From Nostocales cyanobacterium HT-58-2 (GTDB taxonomy: Bacteria; Cyanobacteriota; Cyanobacteriia; Cyanobacteriales; Nostocaceae), in contig CP019636.1 of NCBI GenBank assembly GCA_002163975.1, positions 7,195,501-7,259,500 of the forward strand: DNA of 64,000 bases, given 5' to 3'. Position numbers and translations under genes: made by a program. Below are positions 1 to 8,405 of this stretch, piece by piece. A model generated the notes under the pieces. The model was not told the DNA's origin. It was given only the letters and a program-made list of their open reading frames with translations, and did not search any database. Position 1 is the first letter of the stretch. Each line of letters opens with the position of its first letter.

Positions 1-345
1 GGCTAAGGTTTCCATTCCCCACGCCACACGAGTTTTTTCTTTTTGAGGACGAGGAGAAGTGTCCATGCTGCAATACACTGGATTGGCAAAGGTATTTTGA
101 ATGTTTTGGGCGATCGCTGCTTGTACCATTGTGACATCTACCACAATCGTGGTACGTGCTGCCAATGCTGCTCCCAGAACCTGCAAAGCATTTTCAGAAA
201 AGCGAATCAAAGATTTGTATTCAAAGTCGCCTGTTGCGTGAATCACTCGCCGGATAATCTCATACTCTGCGGGTGAAAAGATATGCTCACCTATTTGGCG
301 GTCAATGATTGCCAAACTTTGAGCATCAGTTACGTGCCATTCCAT
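1..345 (-). CDS. cobH: Precorrin-8X methylmutase (CobH/CbiC), 5' part only
   Basis: The minus-strand frame from the ATG at 343-345 runs open to the window edge, so about 115 N-terminal residues are seen. The translation begins MEWHVTDAQSLAIIDR and continues with HATGDFEYKSLIRF, typical of the CobH/CbiC family, which moves a methyl group from C-11 to C-12 of precorrin-8X to give hydrogenobyrinic acid in cobalamin synthesis. The conserved His of the HATGD segment (the family's catalytic His) is present. The frame stays open 10 codons upstream of this ATG with a possible GTG, but the ATG matches the usual family start. The remainder lies outside the window, so domain completeness and operon partners cannot be judged. 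Confidence 0.88.
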   Translation of the reverse strand, partial: MEWHVTDAQSLAIIDRQIGEHIFSPAEYEIIRRVIHATGDFEYKSLIRFSENALQVLGAALAARTTIVVDVTMVQAAIAQNIQNTFANPVYCSMDTSPRPQKEKTRVAWGMETLA

Positions 346-806
346 GAGAAAGTCCACCAGTTCTGAGTAATCATACTAAGTTGCATTCAAAAACCTCACC
401 CCGCCCTCTGGGCACTCCTCTCCTTGCGAAGGAGAGGGGCGGGGGTGAGGTGACGCCTATGAACGCAACTCGGTATCAGTCCTAAGCCATTTTTTCTTAC
501 TGTGGCATATCTTAAGTAGATTAGACCTAGCCCCATCTCCCAACTCCTTCTCCCAAGCTTGGGAGAAAGATTTCGGGTGTAGAGCTTTGCTCTTCAAGGA
601 AGAGTAGCCAAAGACTCATGCAAGAAGTTTATTGCTTGCAAACATTCGGTTGCAGAGTATTTCAAGCCACGGATATATGCAGATAAACACAGATTATTTA
701 TCTCTTGTTTTGTTTATCTGTGGTTTCTTTTCCAAAAATTGACTTTTATAATTCAGTAGGATGCGTTAGCTTGATTCGTAACGCATCAATCGCTCGGACT
801 GAGAAC
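346..806. other. Gene-free spacer with two palindromic repeats
   Basis: No convincing gene. A G/C-rich inverted repeat lies at about 394-450 (CCTCACCCCGCCC arm pairing with GGGCGGGGGTGAGG), a type of short mobile-looking repeat common in cyanobacterial spacers. A second near-perfect palindrome around CTCCCAAGCTTGGGAG lies at about 547-570. Near 758-790 there is a short piece with GGATGCGTTAG and CGTAACGCATC arms, related to repeats at 33205 and 44650. Confidence 0.6.
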
Positions 807-1616
807 TCAAGACTCAGCACTAGGGAAAGACCGACTGAAAATAGGAGAAAGGTAAGCAACCAAAGCACCGATCAGGAAACCGGAGATATTGCGAATAAGA
901 GGTAGCCAATCGTTGGTTCGTGTCACGACTGGTCCAATACCGAAGGCGATAAATAAGATTCCCCATAAAGGAGAGAAGATTAAAGCCCATTGCCAAGCAA
1001 CAGCTTGTCCCTCACGACGAGGTTGAGCTGCCAATCCACAGATGATTCCACCAATAACTGAAGTAATCAAAGTGAGAATCCACTGCTCTCGTGGTAATCC
1101 AGGAACCACAGAGCAACCGCCCTTACGCAAACAATTTTCTACTGTTTTCATCGTTTGTAGGATGGCTTGGTCTTCACCCTGTTCTCGCACAAAATACAAA
1201 TTGCCAAAGCGAGTTTGCAATTCTATCCAGAAAGTGCGCGGTAGAAGTTCATAAACTGCGTCGCCCACACTAAAGCTGAGAATGTTACCACCACGGGAAT
1301 CCGCAACTAGCAAAACGCTTTTGTCGTCCAAACCCCAAAAGGGAATGACTGCCCGACCCGGAGTCCGGTCATATTGAGTCAATACTCGCAGTTTCCAGCC
1401 AGTTTCGGTTTCAAATTGATCGAGTTCCTTGACAAGATTTTCTTCTTGAAGACTAGTCAGAGATTTCGCTAAATCTACAACTGGGGTTGGGGTTTTAGGT
1501 AGTAACTCAGGATTGTCATAAGCGTATGCAATGGGAGAATGTGTCGCCCAAATTGACCCTGCTAGGAAAACAACCGAAACAAAAGCCAGAATTCGTCGCC
1601 AAAAACTATGCTGCAT
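807..1616 (-). CDS. TPM-domain membrane protein, Psb32-like
   Basis: A protein of about 269 residues with an N-terminal signal/anchor (hydrophobic ILAFVSVVFLAG followed by an AYAY cleavage-like site), then a TPM domain (formerly DUF477) beginning LPKTPTPVVDLAKSLT, with the family features DQFETETGWKLRVLTQYD and DDKSVLLVADSRGG. Two to three hydrophobic segments follow near the C-terminus. Cyanobacterial proteins of this layout include Psb32, the TLP18.3 homologue linked to photosystem II repair and protection in the thylakoid lumen. That role is inferred from family resemblance. I start at the ATG at 1616, directly before the signal peptide; the frame is open 13 codons upstream to 1655. Single-gene unit on the minus strand. 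Confidence 0.72.
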   Translation of the reverse strand: MQHSFWRRILAFVSVVFLAGSIWATHSPIAYAYDNPELLPKTPTPVVDLAKSLTSLQEENLVKELDQFETETGWKLRVLTQYDRTPGRAVIPFWGLDDKSVLLVADSRGGNILSFSVGDAVYELLPRTFWIELQTRFGNLYFVREQGEDQAILQTMKTVENCLRKGGCSVVPGLPREQWILTLITSVIGGIICGLAAQPRREGQAVAWQWALIFSPLWGILFIAFGIGPVVTRTNDWLPLIRNISGFLIGALVAYLSPIFSRSFPSAES

Positions 1617-1820
1617 GAGCTTTTTTATACAAATATCAACATTAAAAGTGAACAAGTTGTTTTAAAAGAGTACGGGAAAAGTGATACTTCTTTACACTTT
1701 TTAACTTTAATCTAATCTAATGCCTCAGATCCAGAACTTACACATCAAGACTGACCATAAGGTATAGGAGAAGAAGGGCGCAAAGCCTTGCACCCCTGTT
1801 CTCTGACACCTTTATGCAAA

Positions 1821-2411
1821 CTATTCTTTATCAGACCAATTCTCAGATTCTGTCTGACGGTGCAAATCTTGTTCATCAAAACTGCTTTCCCAATCGGCAG
1901 CATCATTGTAATCATTGTAATTATTATTGATGCCGTAACCTTCAACAGGTGTGAAGCGGTTTTCCTGCCTTAAGGCTTGCCGTTCCTGCAATGTCAGTTT
2001 TGCTTTTTGAGATGGTGGGAGACGGTCAACTGTTCGCCTGGAAGATTTGGAGCGCGTGAAAGTTTTCCAGGCAGCTTTCACTCCAGCCACAACACTACGT
2101 GTGCCTACTTGAACATTTTGCGCTTGCTTTTTGGCACTATCTATGCTTTGGTCAACTTGTTTAACCACTTGACCAGCACTTTTGACACCTTCACTCACAT
2201 CATCAGTTAAGTCAGTGATTTCCAAGCTGGTCATACGGATAGCATCGAGAGTTGGCGGTAACTCTCTGTAAAGAGTATCAAATAATTTTTCCGCACTGCG
2301 AGCTGCTCTTGCTAATTCCTGCAAAGCTGGTATCGCCGCCACTAAAACAGCTGTAAGACTAGCGGCGACTAGAAGCATAGACAGTCCCAGCCAAAACAGG
2401 GGGTCAATCAC
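1821..2411 (-). CDS. DUF948-like membrane-anchored protein
   Basis: A 196-residue protein starting at a GTG (2411). Residues 5-30 form one transmembrane helix (LFWLGLSMLLVAASLTAVLV). A long predicted helical region follows with regularly spaced D, S and Q residues (ITDLTDDVSEGVKSAGQVVKQVDQ), as in DUF948 proteins, and a charged, disordered C-terminal tail rich in Asn, Asp and Glu. No catalytic motif is visible. It lies 14 bp downstream of the YtxH-type gene on the same strand, so the two are very likely co-transcribed. DUF948 and YtxH proteins often occur together and are associated with envelope or general stress; the function here is unknown. Confidence 0.7.
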   Translation of the reverse strand: MIDPLFWLGLSMLLVAASLTAVLVAAIPALQELARAARSAEKLFDTLYRELPPTLDAIRMTSLEITDLTDDVSEGVKSAGQVVKQVDQSIDSAKKQAQNVQVGTRSVVAGVKAAWKTFTRSKSSRRTVDRLPPSQKAKLTLQERQALRQENRFTPVEGYGINNNYNDYNDAADWESSFDEQDLHRQTESENWSDKE

Positions 2412-2425
2412 TTTGATATCTTTTA

Positions 2426-2773
2426 CTAACTATCTGGATGTTGAGAAAGGGAATCAGACTTTTCTTGAACGTTCTGCTGCTTCATTGCTTGACCTTCTCG
2501 CAAACTAGCATCTACGCCTGCTGCGATCGCCTCCCGCAGTCGGTCCAATGTCTCATCCCAGTTAGAGCGCGCATTTGCAGAAAGGCGATCTGCCTGGATC
2601 TGAACACTTGTTGAAATATCTTCTGCCAATTCTGGTAAAGCACTGGCAGATTTTTTCAACAGTTGACGAGTTTCGCGCCCCGTACGTGGAGCCATAAGCA
2701 ACCCGGTCAAAGCACCGATAGTTGCTCCTAGCATCATACCGCCAATAAATAATCCAGAACGGTTATTAGACAT
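2426..2773 (-). CDS. YtxH domain-containing small membrane protein
   Basis: A 115-residue protein. The N-terminus holds a glycine-rich hydrophobic segment (GLFIGGMMLGATIGALTGLLMAP) followed at once by RTGRETRQLLKKSASAL, the signature of YtxH-family stress-associated proteins. The rest is an amphipathic helix. It has a good ribosome-binding site (AAGGAGAG) before the ATG at 2773. It appears to be the first gene of a two-gene unit with the DUF948-like gene. Molecular role unknown; in Bacillus YtxH belongs to the general stress regulon, which is only suggestive here. Confidence 0.78.
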   Translation of the reverse strand: MSNNRSGLFIGGMMLGATIGALTGLLMAPRTGRETRQLLKKSASALPELAEDISTSVQIQADRLSANARSNWDETLDRLREAIAAGVDASLREGQAMKQQNVQEKSDSLSQHPDS

Positions 2774-2914
2774 TTTTTTGTTTCTCTCCTTACACCCATT
2801 TTATGTGGGTTCTCACGCCTTGCAAAATTCAAAAGATGATACATTCCTCAATGTAGACAGACAATTATCCGCCAGAAAAGTTGCCTGATGGTCCTTTTAC
2901 CTAATATCCTCTCG

Positions 2915-3244
2915 CTACTTTCTCTTTTTCACCAATTTTGAACTTAGTCTCAGAAAATTACTACGCCAGACTTGCTGCCCGAGGGCAAGCAGGCTAAAAA
3001 TCTGCCGTATCTGCTGGAGTTGTCGCCGTGGCGGTTGGTTGTCCTGCCGTAGATTATGAATATTCTGATGACCTATGTAAATAGCTTCGGGTGCTCTGTT
3101 TAGCACTGCATGGCTGCTACCCTCAGCAGCAACCAAAATATTGGTTATTCTCGTCAGTCGCCTTTTGAACCGCCGTACTCGCCAAGCTACATACAGGAGG
3201 ATCAGCGAGAGAAGTATGTTGATGACGACAACGACTGTAACCAT
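2915..3244 (-). CDS. Conserved hypothetical membrane-anchored protein
   Basis: A 109-residue protein with an N-terminal transmembrane helix (VTVVVVINILLSLILLYVAW), then a strongly basic stretch (RVRRFKRRLTR) and a mostly helical basic tail ending LVKKRK. No enzyme motif is seen. The positive residues after the helix suggest N-out, C-in topology. It sits on the minus strand between the YtxH gene and the DUF2237 gene with clear spacers on both sides (141 and 151 bp), so it is probably its own unit. I do not recognise a named family. Confidence 0.6.
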   Translation of the reverse strand: MVTVVVVINILLSLILLYVAWRVRRFKRRLTRITNILVAAEGSSHAVLNRAPEAIYIGHQNIHNLRQDNQPPRRQLQQIRQIFSLLALGQQVWRSNFLRLSSKLVKKRK

Positions 3245-3395
3245 TGCTTAACTTCTTGCACCCACTATAAATCTTGCTAGATTATGCCTCTAATTGAAGT
3301 GATGAAAATCGCTCTTAAGTATAAGCTGTATACTGTGTGTTAGGCGCTAGGTAGGTTGATAGTCAGTCAAACAAATTTTAGATTTTAATTAGATT

Positions 3396-3767
3396 TTAAG
3401 ATAGAGTTAAGGCGTGTTTTTTCAGATCATCCAGGGAAAGCACTTCTAAAGCTCTAGAATGAGTTGCGCTGAGAATAACAGGAGGAGCAACGCCAGCCTC
3501 AAGAGCTTCTTGCCAACGAGCAGCACATAAACACCAGCGATCGCCTGCTTTTAAACCAGGAAATTGATATTCTGGCATGGGAGTACAAAGGTCATTTCCT
3601 TTCGATTTCGTGTAATCAAGAAATTCTGCTGTCACCTGGGCGCAAACAACGTGCATCCCAAAATCCATACCACCTGTCTTACAGAACCCATCCCGGTAAT
3701 AGCCTGTTATGGGAGAAGAACAGCAAATTTCTAGCTTTCCACCCAGTACGTTTGTTGCCTCTGTCAT
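3396..3767 (-). CDS. DUF2237 family protein
   Basis: A protein of about 123 residues that matches the DUF2237 (COG3651) family along its length: NVLGGKLEICCSSPITGYYRDGFC near the start, then HVVCAQVTAEFLDYTKSKGNDL, PEFQFPGLK-like PEYQFPGLKAGDRWCLCAARW, and ATHSRALEVLSLDDL at the end. Conserved Cys and His residues could bind a metal, but no activity is established for the family. I start at the ATG at 3767 because an AAGGA ribosome-binding site lies 8 bases upstream; a TTG two codons earlier is possible. No partner gene is close. Confidence 0.85.
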   Translation of the reverse strand: MTEATNVLGGKLEICCSSPITGYYRDGFCKTGGMDFGMHVVCAQVTAEFLDYTKSKGNDLCTPMPEYQFPGLKAGDRWCLCAARWQEALEAGVAPPVILSATHSRALEVLSLDDLKKHALTLS

Positions 3768-3888
3768 TGCCAATTCCTTCTGGTGTATTTAAGTTAAAAA
3801 TACCTGAAAATCCAGGCTTTCCACGACACCAACTCAATTGAAAAGCATGGGACCCTGCTAAAACTTATGCAGTCTCTTATCTATACTA

Positions 3889-3944
3889 AATGCCAAAAAC
3901 TAGACTTGAACTGGTCAGATGAAGATTTTTAGGACTACTCTGAC
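3889..3944 (-). pseudogene. Decayed 3' half of tRNA-Phe
   Basis: Read on the minus strand this segment aligns without gaps to the last 50 or so bases of the intact tRNA-Phe at 4909-4981: by eye about 40 of 54 positions agree, including an unbroken T-arm run ACCAGTTCAAGTCT and the first bases beyond the tRNA end. The anticodon stem no longer pairs and there is no 5' half. It has the same orientation as the intact gene and lies about 1 kb beyond that gene's 3' end, which is what an old integration at the tRNA 3' end would leave. Confidence 0.7.
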
Positions 3945-4113
3945 ACAATCGATTGTTCAATCTCTCCCAATGCTTTTAAGCTGTCCATAGTCGTTGCCGT
4001 TTTGGCTATTTCGGTCTGTTATGAACAAGATGTAATAATCTCATGGTAACGGTAAAGTAACAGCAAACTTTTCTGTACCAATCGAACGCACATAACTCAA
4101 CAAAATCATCCCT

Positions 4114-4848
4114 ATGATGAATCAAACACTCGCCGAAAAAGTAGCGGTCATCACTGGTGGAGGTTCAGGTATTGGGTATGCCACTGCACAGCGGTTCGCA
4201 AGTGCTGGGGCGCGCGTAGTCTTGGTTGGTCGGAACATACAACGTCTAGATGAAGCAGTCCAGCGGATTGGAAATAATGCCACTGCAATTTCTACTGATG
4301 TTTCAGATGAGCAACAGGTCAAGCAGTTATTTGACCAGCTCAAACAAGTAGATTTGCTCGTAACATGTGCAGGCGGCGCACTTTTTGGTTCAGTTGAAGC
4401 CATTGGGCTACCTCTGGTGCGCGAGTTGTTTGCTACACGTTTTTTTGGACAACTTGCGGCAGCGCATTATGCAGTTCCCAAAATGCCCTCTGGCGGTGTG
4501 ATTATTTTCTGTTCTGGAGTTGCTGACATTGTAGGTCTACCCTTCTTTAGTGCGGGAACTGCGATCGATGGTGCCATCAATGCCATGACCCGTTCACTTG
4601 CCGTAGAACTGGGTCCCAGAGGAATTCGCGTTAATGCTATCTCTCCTGGCTTAATTGATGATACGAACATCCAGACGAATATGAGCCGCGAGCAACTAGA
4701 AGAATTTACTGACACCACAGTCCAAGCAATTCCGCTCAAACGCATGGGTCGCCCTAATGACGTAGCCGACGCTGCGTATTTTCTAGCTACATGTCAGTAT
4801 GTGTCTGGCTTAGTCATTGAGGTTGACGGAGGCTGGTCGGCAACATGA
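4114..4848 (+). CDS. Atypical short-chain dehydrogenase/reductase (SDR)
   Basis: A 244-residue single-domain Rossmann protein. The N-terminal cofactor motif is clear (ITGGGSGIGYATA, residues 14-26), as are the LVTCAGG segment and the C-terminal RGIRVNAISPGLI and EVDGGWSA motifs. The catalytic YxxxK is absent: by alignment to RGAINAMTRSLAVEL-type SDRs the Tyr position is Gly148 and the Lys position Asp152, while Ser134 remains. A related group of SDRs is known to lack this pair, so this may be a non-classical enzyme or a binding protein. Start is one of two adjacent ATGs (4114, 4117); no good ribosome-binding site is seen. It is the only gene between a tRNA-Phe remnant and the intact tRNA-Phe, suggesting acquisition. 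Confidence 0.85.
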   Translation: MMNQTLAEKVAVITGGGSGIGYATAQRFASAGARVVLVGRNIQRLDEAVQRIGNNATAISTDVSDEQQVKQLFDQLKQVDLLVTCAGGALFGSVEAIGLPLVRELFATRFFGQLAAAHYAVPKMPSGGVIIFCSGVADIVGLPFFSAGTAIDGAINAMTRSLAVELGPRGIRVNAISPGLIDDTNIQTNMSREQLEEFTDTTVQAIPLKRMGRPNDVADAAYFLATCQYVSGLVIEVDGGWSAT

Positions 4849-4908
4849 GTTAAAGACCGTACCCAAAAAAAACCTTATGCTTTATGCTGTAACAGGTATT
4901 TGATTATA

Positions 4909-4981
<73 letters not shown>

Positions 4982-5054
4982 TTGGGTCATTTCTTTGCCC
5001 CGATTACTTAATGTAGCAAAGTCAAAATAGTTTGGCAAGTCCTAGCAGAAAAAT

Positions 5055-5924
5055 TTATGCAGCTTTTGTTCTGATCTTAACCCAGCTAAAAACTGCCAAA
5101 AACGCCAGAAACTGAACCAGAACAATACTGGGACCAGAGGCAAAGTTGAAAAGACCGGATACGATGATGCCGGCAATGCTGCTTATAGAACCGACAATGA
5201 CCGACAGTAGCAGGAAGAAGTTGAAGTGGTGGCTCATGAGTTTAGCTGTAGAGGCAGGAATGACGAGAAAAGCGTTGACCAATAAAACACCAACAGCTTT
5301 GATTGCTACCGCAACAGCTAATGACAACAATACAACAAATCCATAGCGATACCACTGAACTGGAATACCTTGCACCTTTGCTACAGCAGGGTTAAGCGTT
5401 AACAAAATTTGCTGCCTAAGGGTTGATAATAAAAATAGGCTGCTACCAATTAGCACAAGCAAGGTCAAAATCAAATCTGTCAGATCAATGGCAAGAATAT
5501 CGCCAAATAGAACGCTCATTAGGTTACCGCGATATCCTTGAATTAAGCTGCTAAGAATCACGCCTATTGCCAATGCACCTGACAGAACGATGCTTAAAAC
5601 GCTGTCGCTACCTAAATCGGTTTTCTCTATAAAGTAGAGGACAACTAAACCAAAAATGAGTGTGAATGGTAGCAGCATCCAGGTAGGATTTAGCTGTAAC
5701 AGTACACCTAATGCCACACCGATCAAGGCAGCATGACCAACAGCATGACTGAAAAAAGACAACTGGCGCAAGGTTACGAAACTGCCTAGTAAACCGCCAA
5801 GTATTCCCATCAAAACAGCACCTGCAATAGCGCGTTGCATGAAGGGGAACTGTAGCAAAGTCACCAATTCATGGACATTAGCGACAGCAAGCCAAGCTAT
5901 TTGGTAATTATTTAATGAATACAT
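5055..5924 (-). CDS. znuB: Zinc/manganese ABC transporter permease
   Basis: A 289-residue integral membrane protein of the ABC-3 permease family (COG1108) with about eight hydrophobic segments, including the conserved GGLLGSFVTLRQLSFFSHAVGHAALIG region (residues about 40-66) and AVGVLLVNAFLVIPASTA near 212-229. It forms the membrane channel of a metal importer with ZnuC and ZnuA. It is on the same strand as znuC and znuA but is separated from znuC by the repressor gene at 6021-6431, which runs the other way. Zinc rather than manganese is inferred from the Zur-like sites and the SmtB-type regulator nearby. Confidence 0.85.
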   Translation of the reverse strand: MYSLNNYQIAWLAVANVHELVTLLQFPFMQRAIAGAVLMGILGGLLGSFVTLRQLSFFSHAVGHAALIGVALGVLLQLNPTWMLLPFTLIFGLVVLYFIEKTDLGSDSVLSIVLSGALAIGVILSSLIQGYRGNLMSVLFGDILAIDLTDLILTLLVLIGSSLFLLSTLRQQILLTLNPAVAKVQGIPVQWYRYGFVVLLSLAVAVAIKAVGVLLVNAFLVIPASTAKLMSHHFNFFLLLSVIVGSISSIAGIIVSGLFNFASGPSIVLVQFLAFLAVFSWVKIRTKAA

Positions 5925-5951
5925 TACGTTATATTTTATACAAGTTTTTAA

Positions 5952-5983
5952 CTTAGTATTATTGTAAAACGTTTCTTACTAAG
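5952..5983. promoter_or_regulatory. Candidate operator between znuB and the SmtB-type gene
   Basis: The 96-bp divergent spacer between the start codons of znuB and the repressor gene contains an interrupted inverted repeat, CTTAGTA (5952-5958) and TACTAAG (5977-5983). ArsR/SmtB repressors usually bind imperfect palindromes in such divergent spacers. This is a weak match because the arm spacing is large. Confidence 0.3.
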
Positions 5984-6020
5984 AAATAACAACTAAAGTT
6001 TCTTCCGAAATAATATTACT

Positions 6021-6431
6021 ATGTCAGCTAGAAAGACTTTTGCCTACAATGTCACCAATTCTCTTACTCAGAAGGAAATTACTAAATATAATTCTGTACA
6101 CAATATAGAGAACAAGAAAGTTCAATCTCTATCACATCAAATTCTTAACAGTGAAAAAGCCAAGCGAATGGCAGAATTTTTTAGCTTTTTGGGGGATGCT
6201 AATCGTTTGCGAATTCTCTCACTTTTAGCTCAACAAGAACTTTGTGTTAGTGATTTAGCAGCAGTACTAAATATGAGTGAATCTGCTGTCTCTCATCAGT
6301 TGAGAAATTTACGAGCAATGCGTTTGGTTAGTTACCGCAAGCAAGGTCGTCATGTGTTCTATAGCCTCCACGATAGTCATGTTTTACATCTTTATCAATC
6401 TGTGGCTGAACACTTAGATGAACAGGAGTGA
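6021..6431 (+). CDS. ArsR/SmtB-family metal-sensing repressor
   Basis: A 136-residue winged-helix protein. The helix-turn-helix region ELCVSDLAAVLNMSESAVSH and the wing RLVSYRKQGRHVFYSL are typical of SmtB/ZiaR. The C-terminal alpha-5 helix carries the exact zinc-site spacing D-x-H-x10-H-x2-E (DSH...EHLDE), and the Cys of ELCV matches the alpha-3 position. The N-terminal extension has no cysteines, so the alpha-3N site of SmtB is probably absent. A zinc-responsive derepressor is therefore likely. It lies on the plus strand inside the minus-strand znu cluster, with 96 bp to divergent znuB and 38 bp tail-to-tail with znuC. Confidence 0.88.
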   Translation: MSARKTFAYNVTNSLTQKEITKYNSVHNIENKKVQSLSHQILNSEKAKRMAEFFSFLGDANRLRILSLLAQQELCVSDLAAVLNMSESAVSHQLRNLRAMRLVSYRKQGRHVFYSLHDSHVLHLYQSVAEHLDEQE

Positions 6432-6469
6432 AGATTGAAGAAGGAATATATAAAGAAAACTACTGTCAC

Positions 6470-7282
6470 TCAGTGATGATTATGATGATAGCGACTAAAA
6501 CTAGGACCGTAAGTCGCTAAAATGTTTTGCGGCGAAAGCGCAATTTCTGGAATACCTGTGCAAACGATGGTTTGGTTGAGGCAAATAATGCGATCGCAAT
6601 ATCGACTGACCATATCGATATCATGGGAAACTTGCAATACAGTCCATCCTTCTTCCTGCTTGAGTTCATTTAGCAGTGTATAAAAATCTGCTATACCTTG
6701 TACATCTACCCCAGCAAATGCCTCATCTAGCACCAGAAGTTTCCGAGGCATGACCAAACAGTATGCTAATAACACGCGCTTCAGTTGACCACCACTGAGA
6801 GTTCCAATGGCTTGATTTCGCAATTGGTAAGCATTCGTTCGCCGCAAAGCTTCAGCAACTGCTGCTGATTTTTCCCTACTAAATCCCCTAAAACCGCTAC
6901 GAAAAAACTTTTTTATGACCTCTGTCCCACTTGTAGAGAAATCTGAGGGAGATGATGAATAAACCCATCCCAAACCTACCAATTCACTCACAGAAATAGG
7001 AAAGCTACGGTCAAAGATAAAATTTTGTGGCATATAGCCTAACTGGGAACGTAAATTCCCCAAACGTGTGATTGGACGACCAAATATTTCAATTTTGCCA
7101 GCGCTTCGTGGAATTAAATCCAAAACTGATTGCACGAGGGTACTTTTCCCCGCACCATTAGGACCAACTATCGCTGTGTTCGTTCCTGAAAATAATTCAA
7201 ACGAAACATCTCGAACAGCTAGGTAGTTCCCTTGATAGACAGTCAATCCCTCTACTTTTAAAACAGGAAAGTTATTAATCAT
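6470..7282 (-). CDS. znuC: Zinc ABC transporter ATP-binding protein
   Basis: A 270-residue ABC ATPase: Walker A GPNGAGKST near residue 40, Q-loop YMPQNF, signature LSGGQLKR, Walker B LLVLDEAF, and the switch His in VSHDID. It would power import through ZnuB. The C-terminus ends in a His-rich tail (RYHHNHH) that could bind metal. It lies 112 bp downstream of znuA on the same strand. It is separated from znuB by the opposite-strand repressor gene, so any transcript reaching znuB would be antisense to that gene. Confidence 0.87.
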   Translation of the reverse strand: MINNFPVLKVEGLTVYQGNYLAVRDVSFELFSGTNTAIVGPNGAGKSTLVQSVLDLIPRSAGKIEIFGRPITRLGNLRSQLGYMPQNFIFDRSFPISVSELVGLGWVYSSSPSDFSTSGTEVIKKFFRSGFRGFSREKSAAVAEALRRTNAYQLRNQAIGTLSGGQLKRVLLAYCLVMPRKLLVLDEAFAGVDVQGIADFYTLLNELKQEEGWTVLQVSHDIDMVSRYCDRIICLNQTIVCTGIPEIALSPQNILATYGPSFSRYHHNHH

Positions 7283-7394
7283 TCGTTATTCGTCATTCGT
7301 CATGAGTAGCCACTGCATTGTGGTCAGTCTAGTTCTACAAAAAGCTTTCTTTTCTGTATTGCTGGCTCACAAATAACAAGTGGTAAATTTATGA

Positions 7395-8405
7395 TCATTT
7401 ACAGGCTGATTCTAAGGTTTGCAAATTATTTTGCATCGCTTTGAAATAATACTGCGGATCTGTATTGCCAGTTTCTAAAGAATCTAGAGAATACAAAGTT
7501 AAGTTCAAGTCTTTGGAAAGGCTTTTTAACAATTTGTTATCTACTCCTGGTTCACTAAACAAAGCTTTAACTTTGTACTTTTTCACTGCATTAACTGCAT
7601 TTTGCACATCTGTCGGTGCCAGTTGGTCTTCAGGAATTTCTACGACTGCCAATTGTTTTAGGTTATAGCGCTTAGCTAAGTATGGAAAGGCATCATGGAA
7701 GGTTATAAAGGTACAATTAGGGGTTTTTTGTAAAGTCTGCTGGAATTGGTTATTTAAACTGTCTAATTGCTTGATATAAGCTATCGCATTCGCTTCATAA
7801 CTCGCTTTGTTTTCTGGGTCAGCAACAATTAACCCATCCCGAATATTAGCAACTTGCTGTTTTGCTAAAACTGGATCTAACCAAACGTGAGGGTTCCCTT
7901 CAGCGTCTGCGTGTTCTTCTTCTTTTTTACTCGTTTTTTCAACAGGTGAAATTTCATTTAACGGTTGAATACCAATAGTTGTATTAATTTGAGACAATTT
8001 GGGATTTTGCGCATTTTTTATTGTGTTGTCTAAAAATTCCTCTAAACCCAAGCCATTTTTTACCAAAACATTAGCGGTGGCGATCGCCTTCACATTTTCT
8101 GGTGTAGATTGATACTCGTGTACTTCTGTTCCCGGTGGCACTAAAATTTCCACATCTGCTGTAGTCCCAGCCACTGCCTTGGTAAACAAATACATTGGTA
8201 AAAATGTCGTCATCACTTTAATTTTTCCTGACTCCGGTAATGGAGTAGACGCAGCTTCTTGTGCTTGTGGTGACTGTTCACGAGATGCTACCTGATTCTT
8301 ATCGAATTGAGTACACCCAGCACTCAGCGATAACATCAGCACAGCTAGGGATAGGATGCCACCTTTGTGTCTACCTAATCTCTGTCCTACGTGAGTCTGG
8401 TTCAC
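7395..8405 (-). CDS. znuA: Zinc ABC transporter substrate-binding lipoprotein
   Basis: A 336-residue cluster A-I metal-binding protein. It starts at GTG 8405 with a strong GGGGAGG ribosome-binding site. The signal peptide ends in a lipobox (LSAGC, Cys about 31), so it is probably a membrane-tethered periplasmic lipoprotein. Metal ligands typical of the family are visible: the His of EVHEYQ, the His of GNPHVWLDP, the His of FHDAFPYL and the acidic SEPGVD. The flexible loop before the second ligand is short and charged (KKEEEHADAE) with only one His, unlike the long His-rich loops of many zinc ZnuAs. Predicted Zur sites lie 54 bp upstream of its start. Confidence 0.87.
   Translation of the reverse strand: MNQTHVGQRLGRHKGGILSLAVLMLSLSAGCTQFDKNQVASREQSPQAQEAASTPLPESGKIKVMTTFLPMYLFTKAVAGTTADVEILVPPGTEVHEYQSTPENVKAIATANVLVKNGLGLEEFLDNTIKNAQNPKLSQINTTIGIQPLNEISPVEKTSKKEEEHADAEGNPHVWLDPVLAKQQVANIRDGLIVADPENKASYEANAIAYIKQLDSLNNQFQQTLQKTPNCTFITFHDAFPYLAKRYNLKQLAVVEIPEDQLAPTDVQNAVNAVKKYKVKALFSEPGVDNKLLKSLSKDLNLTLYSLDSLETGNTDPQYYFKAMQNNLQTLESACK

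Noticed and set aside
1788..2210. Plus-strand frames opposite the DUF948-like gene
   Set aside because: They are the reverse shadow of a coherent membrane-anchored protein and have no own start signals.
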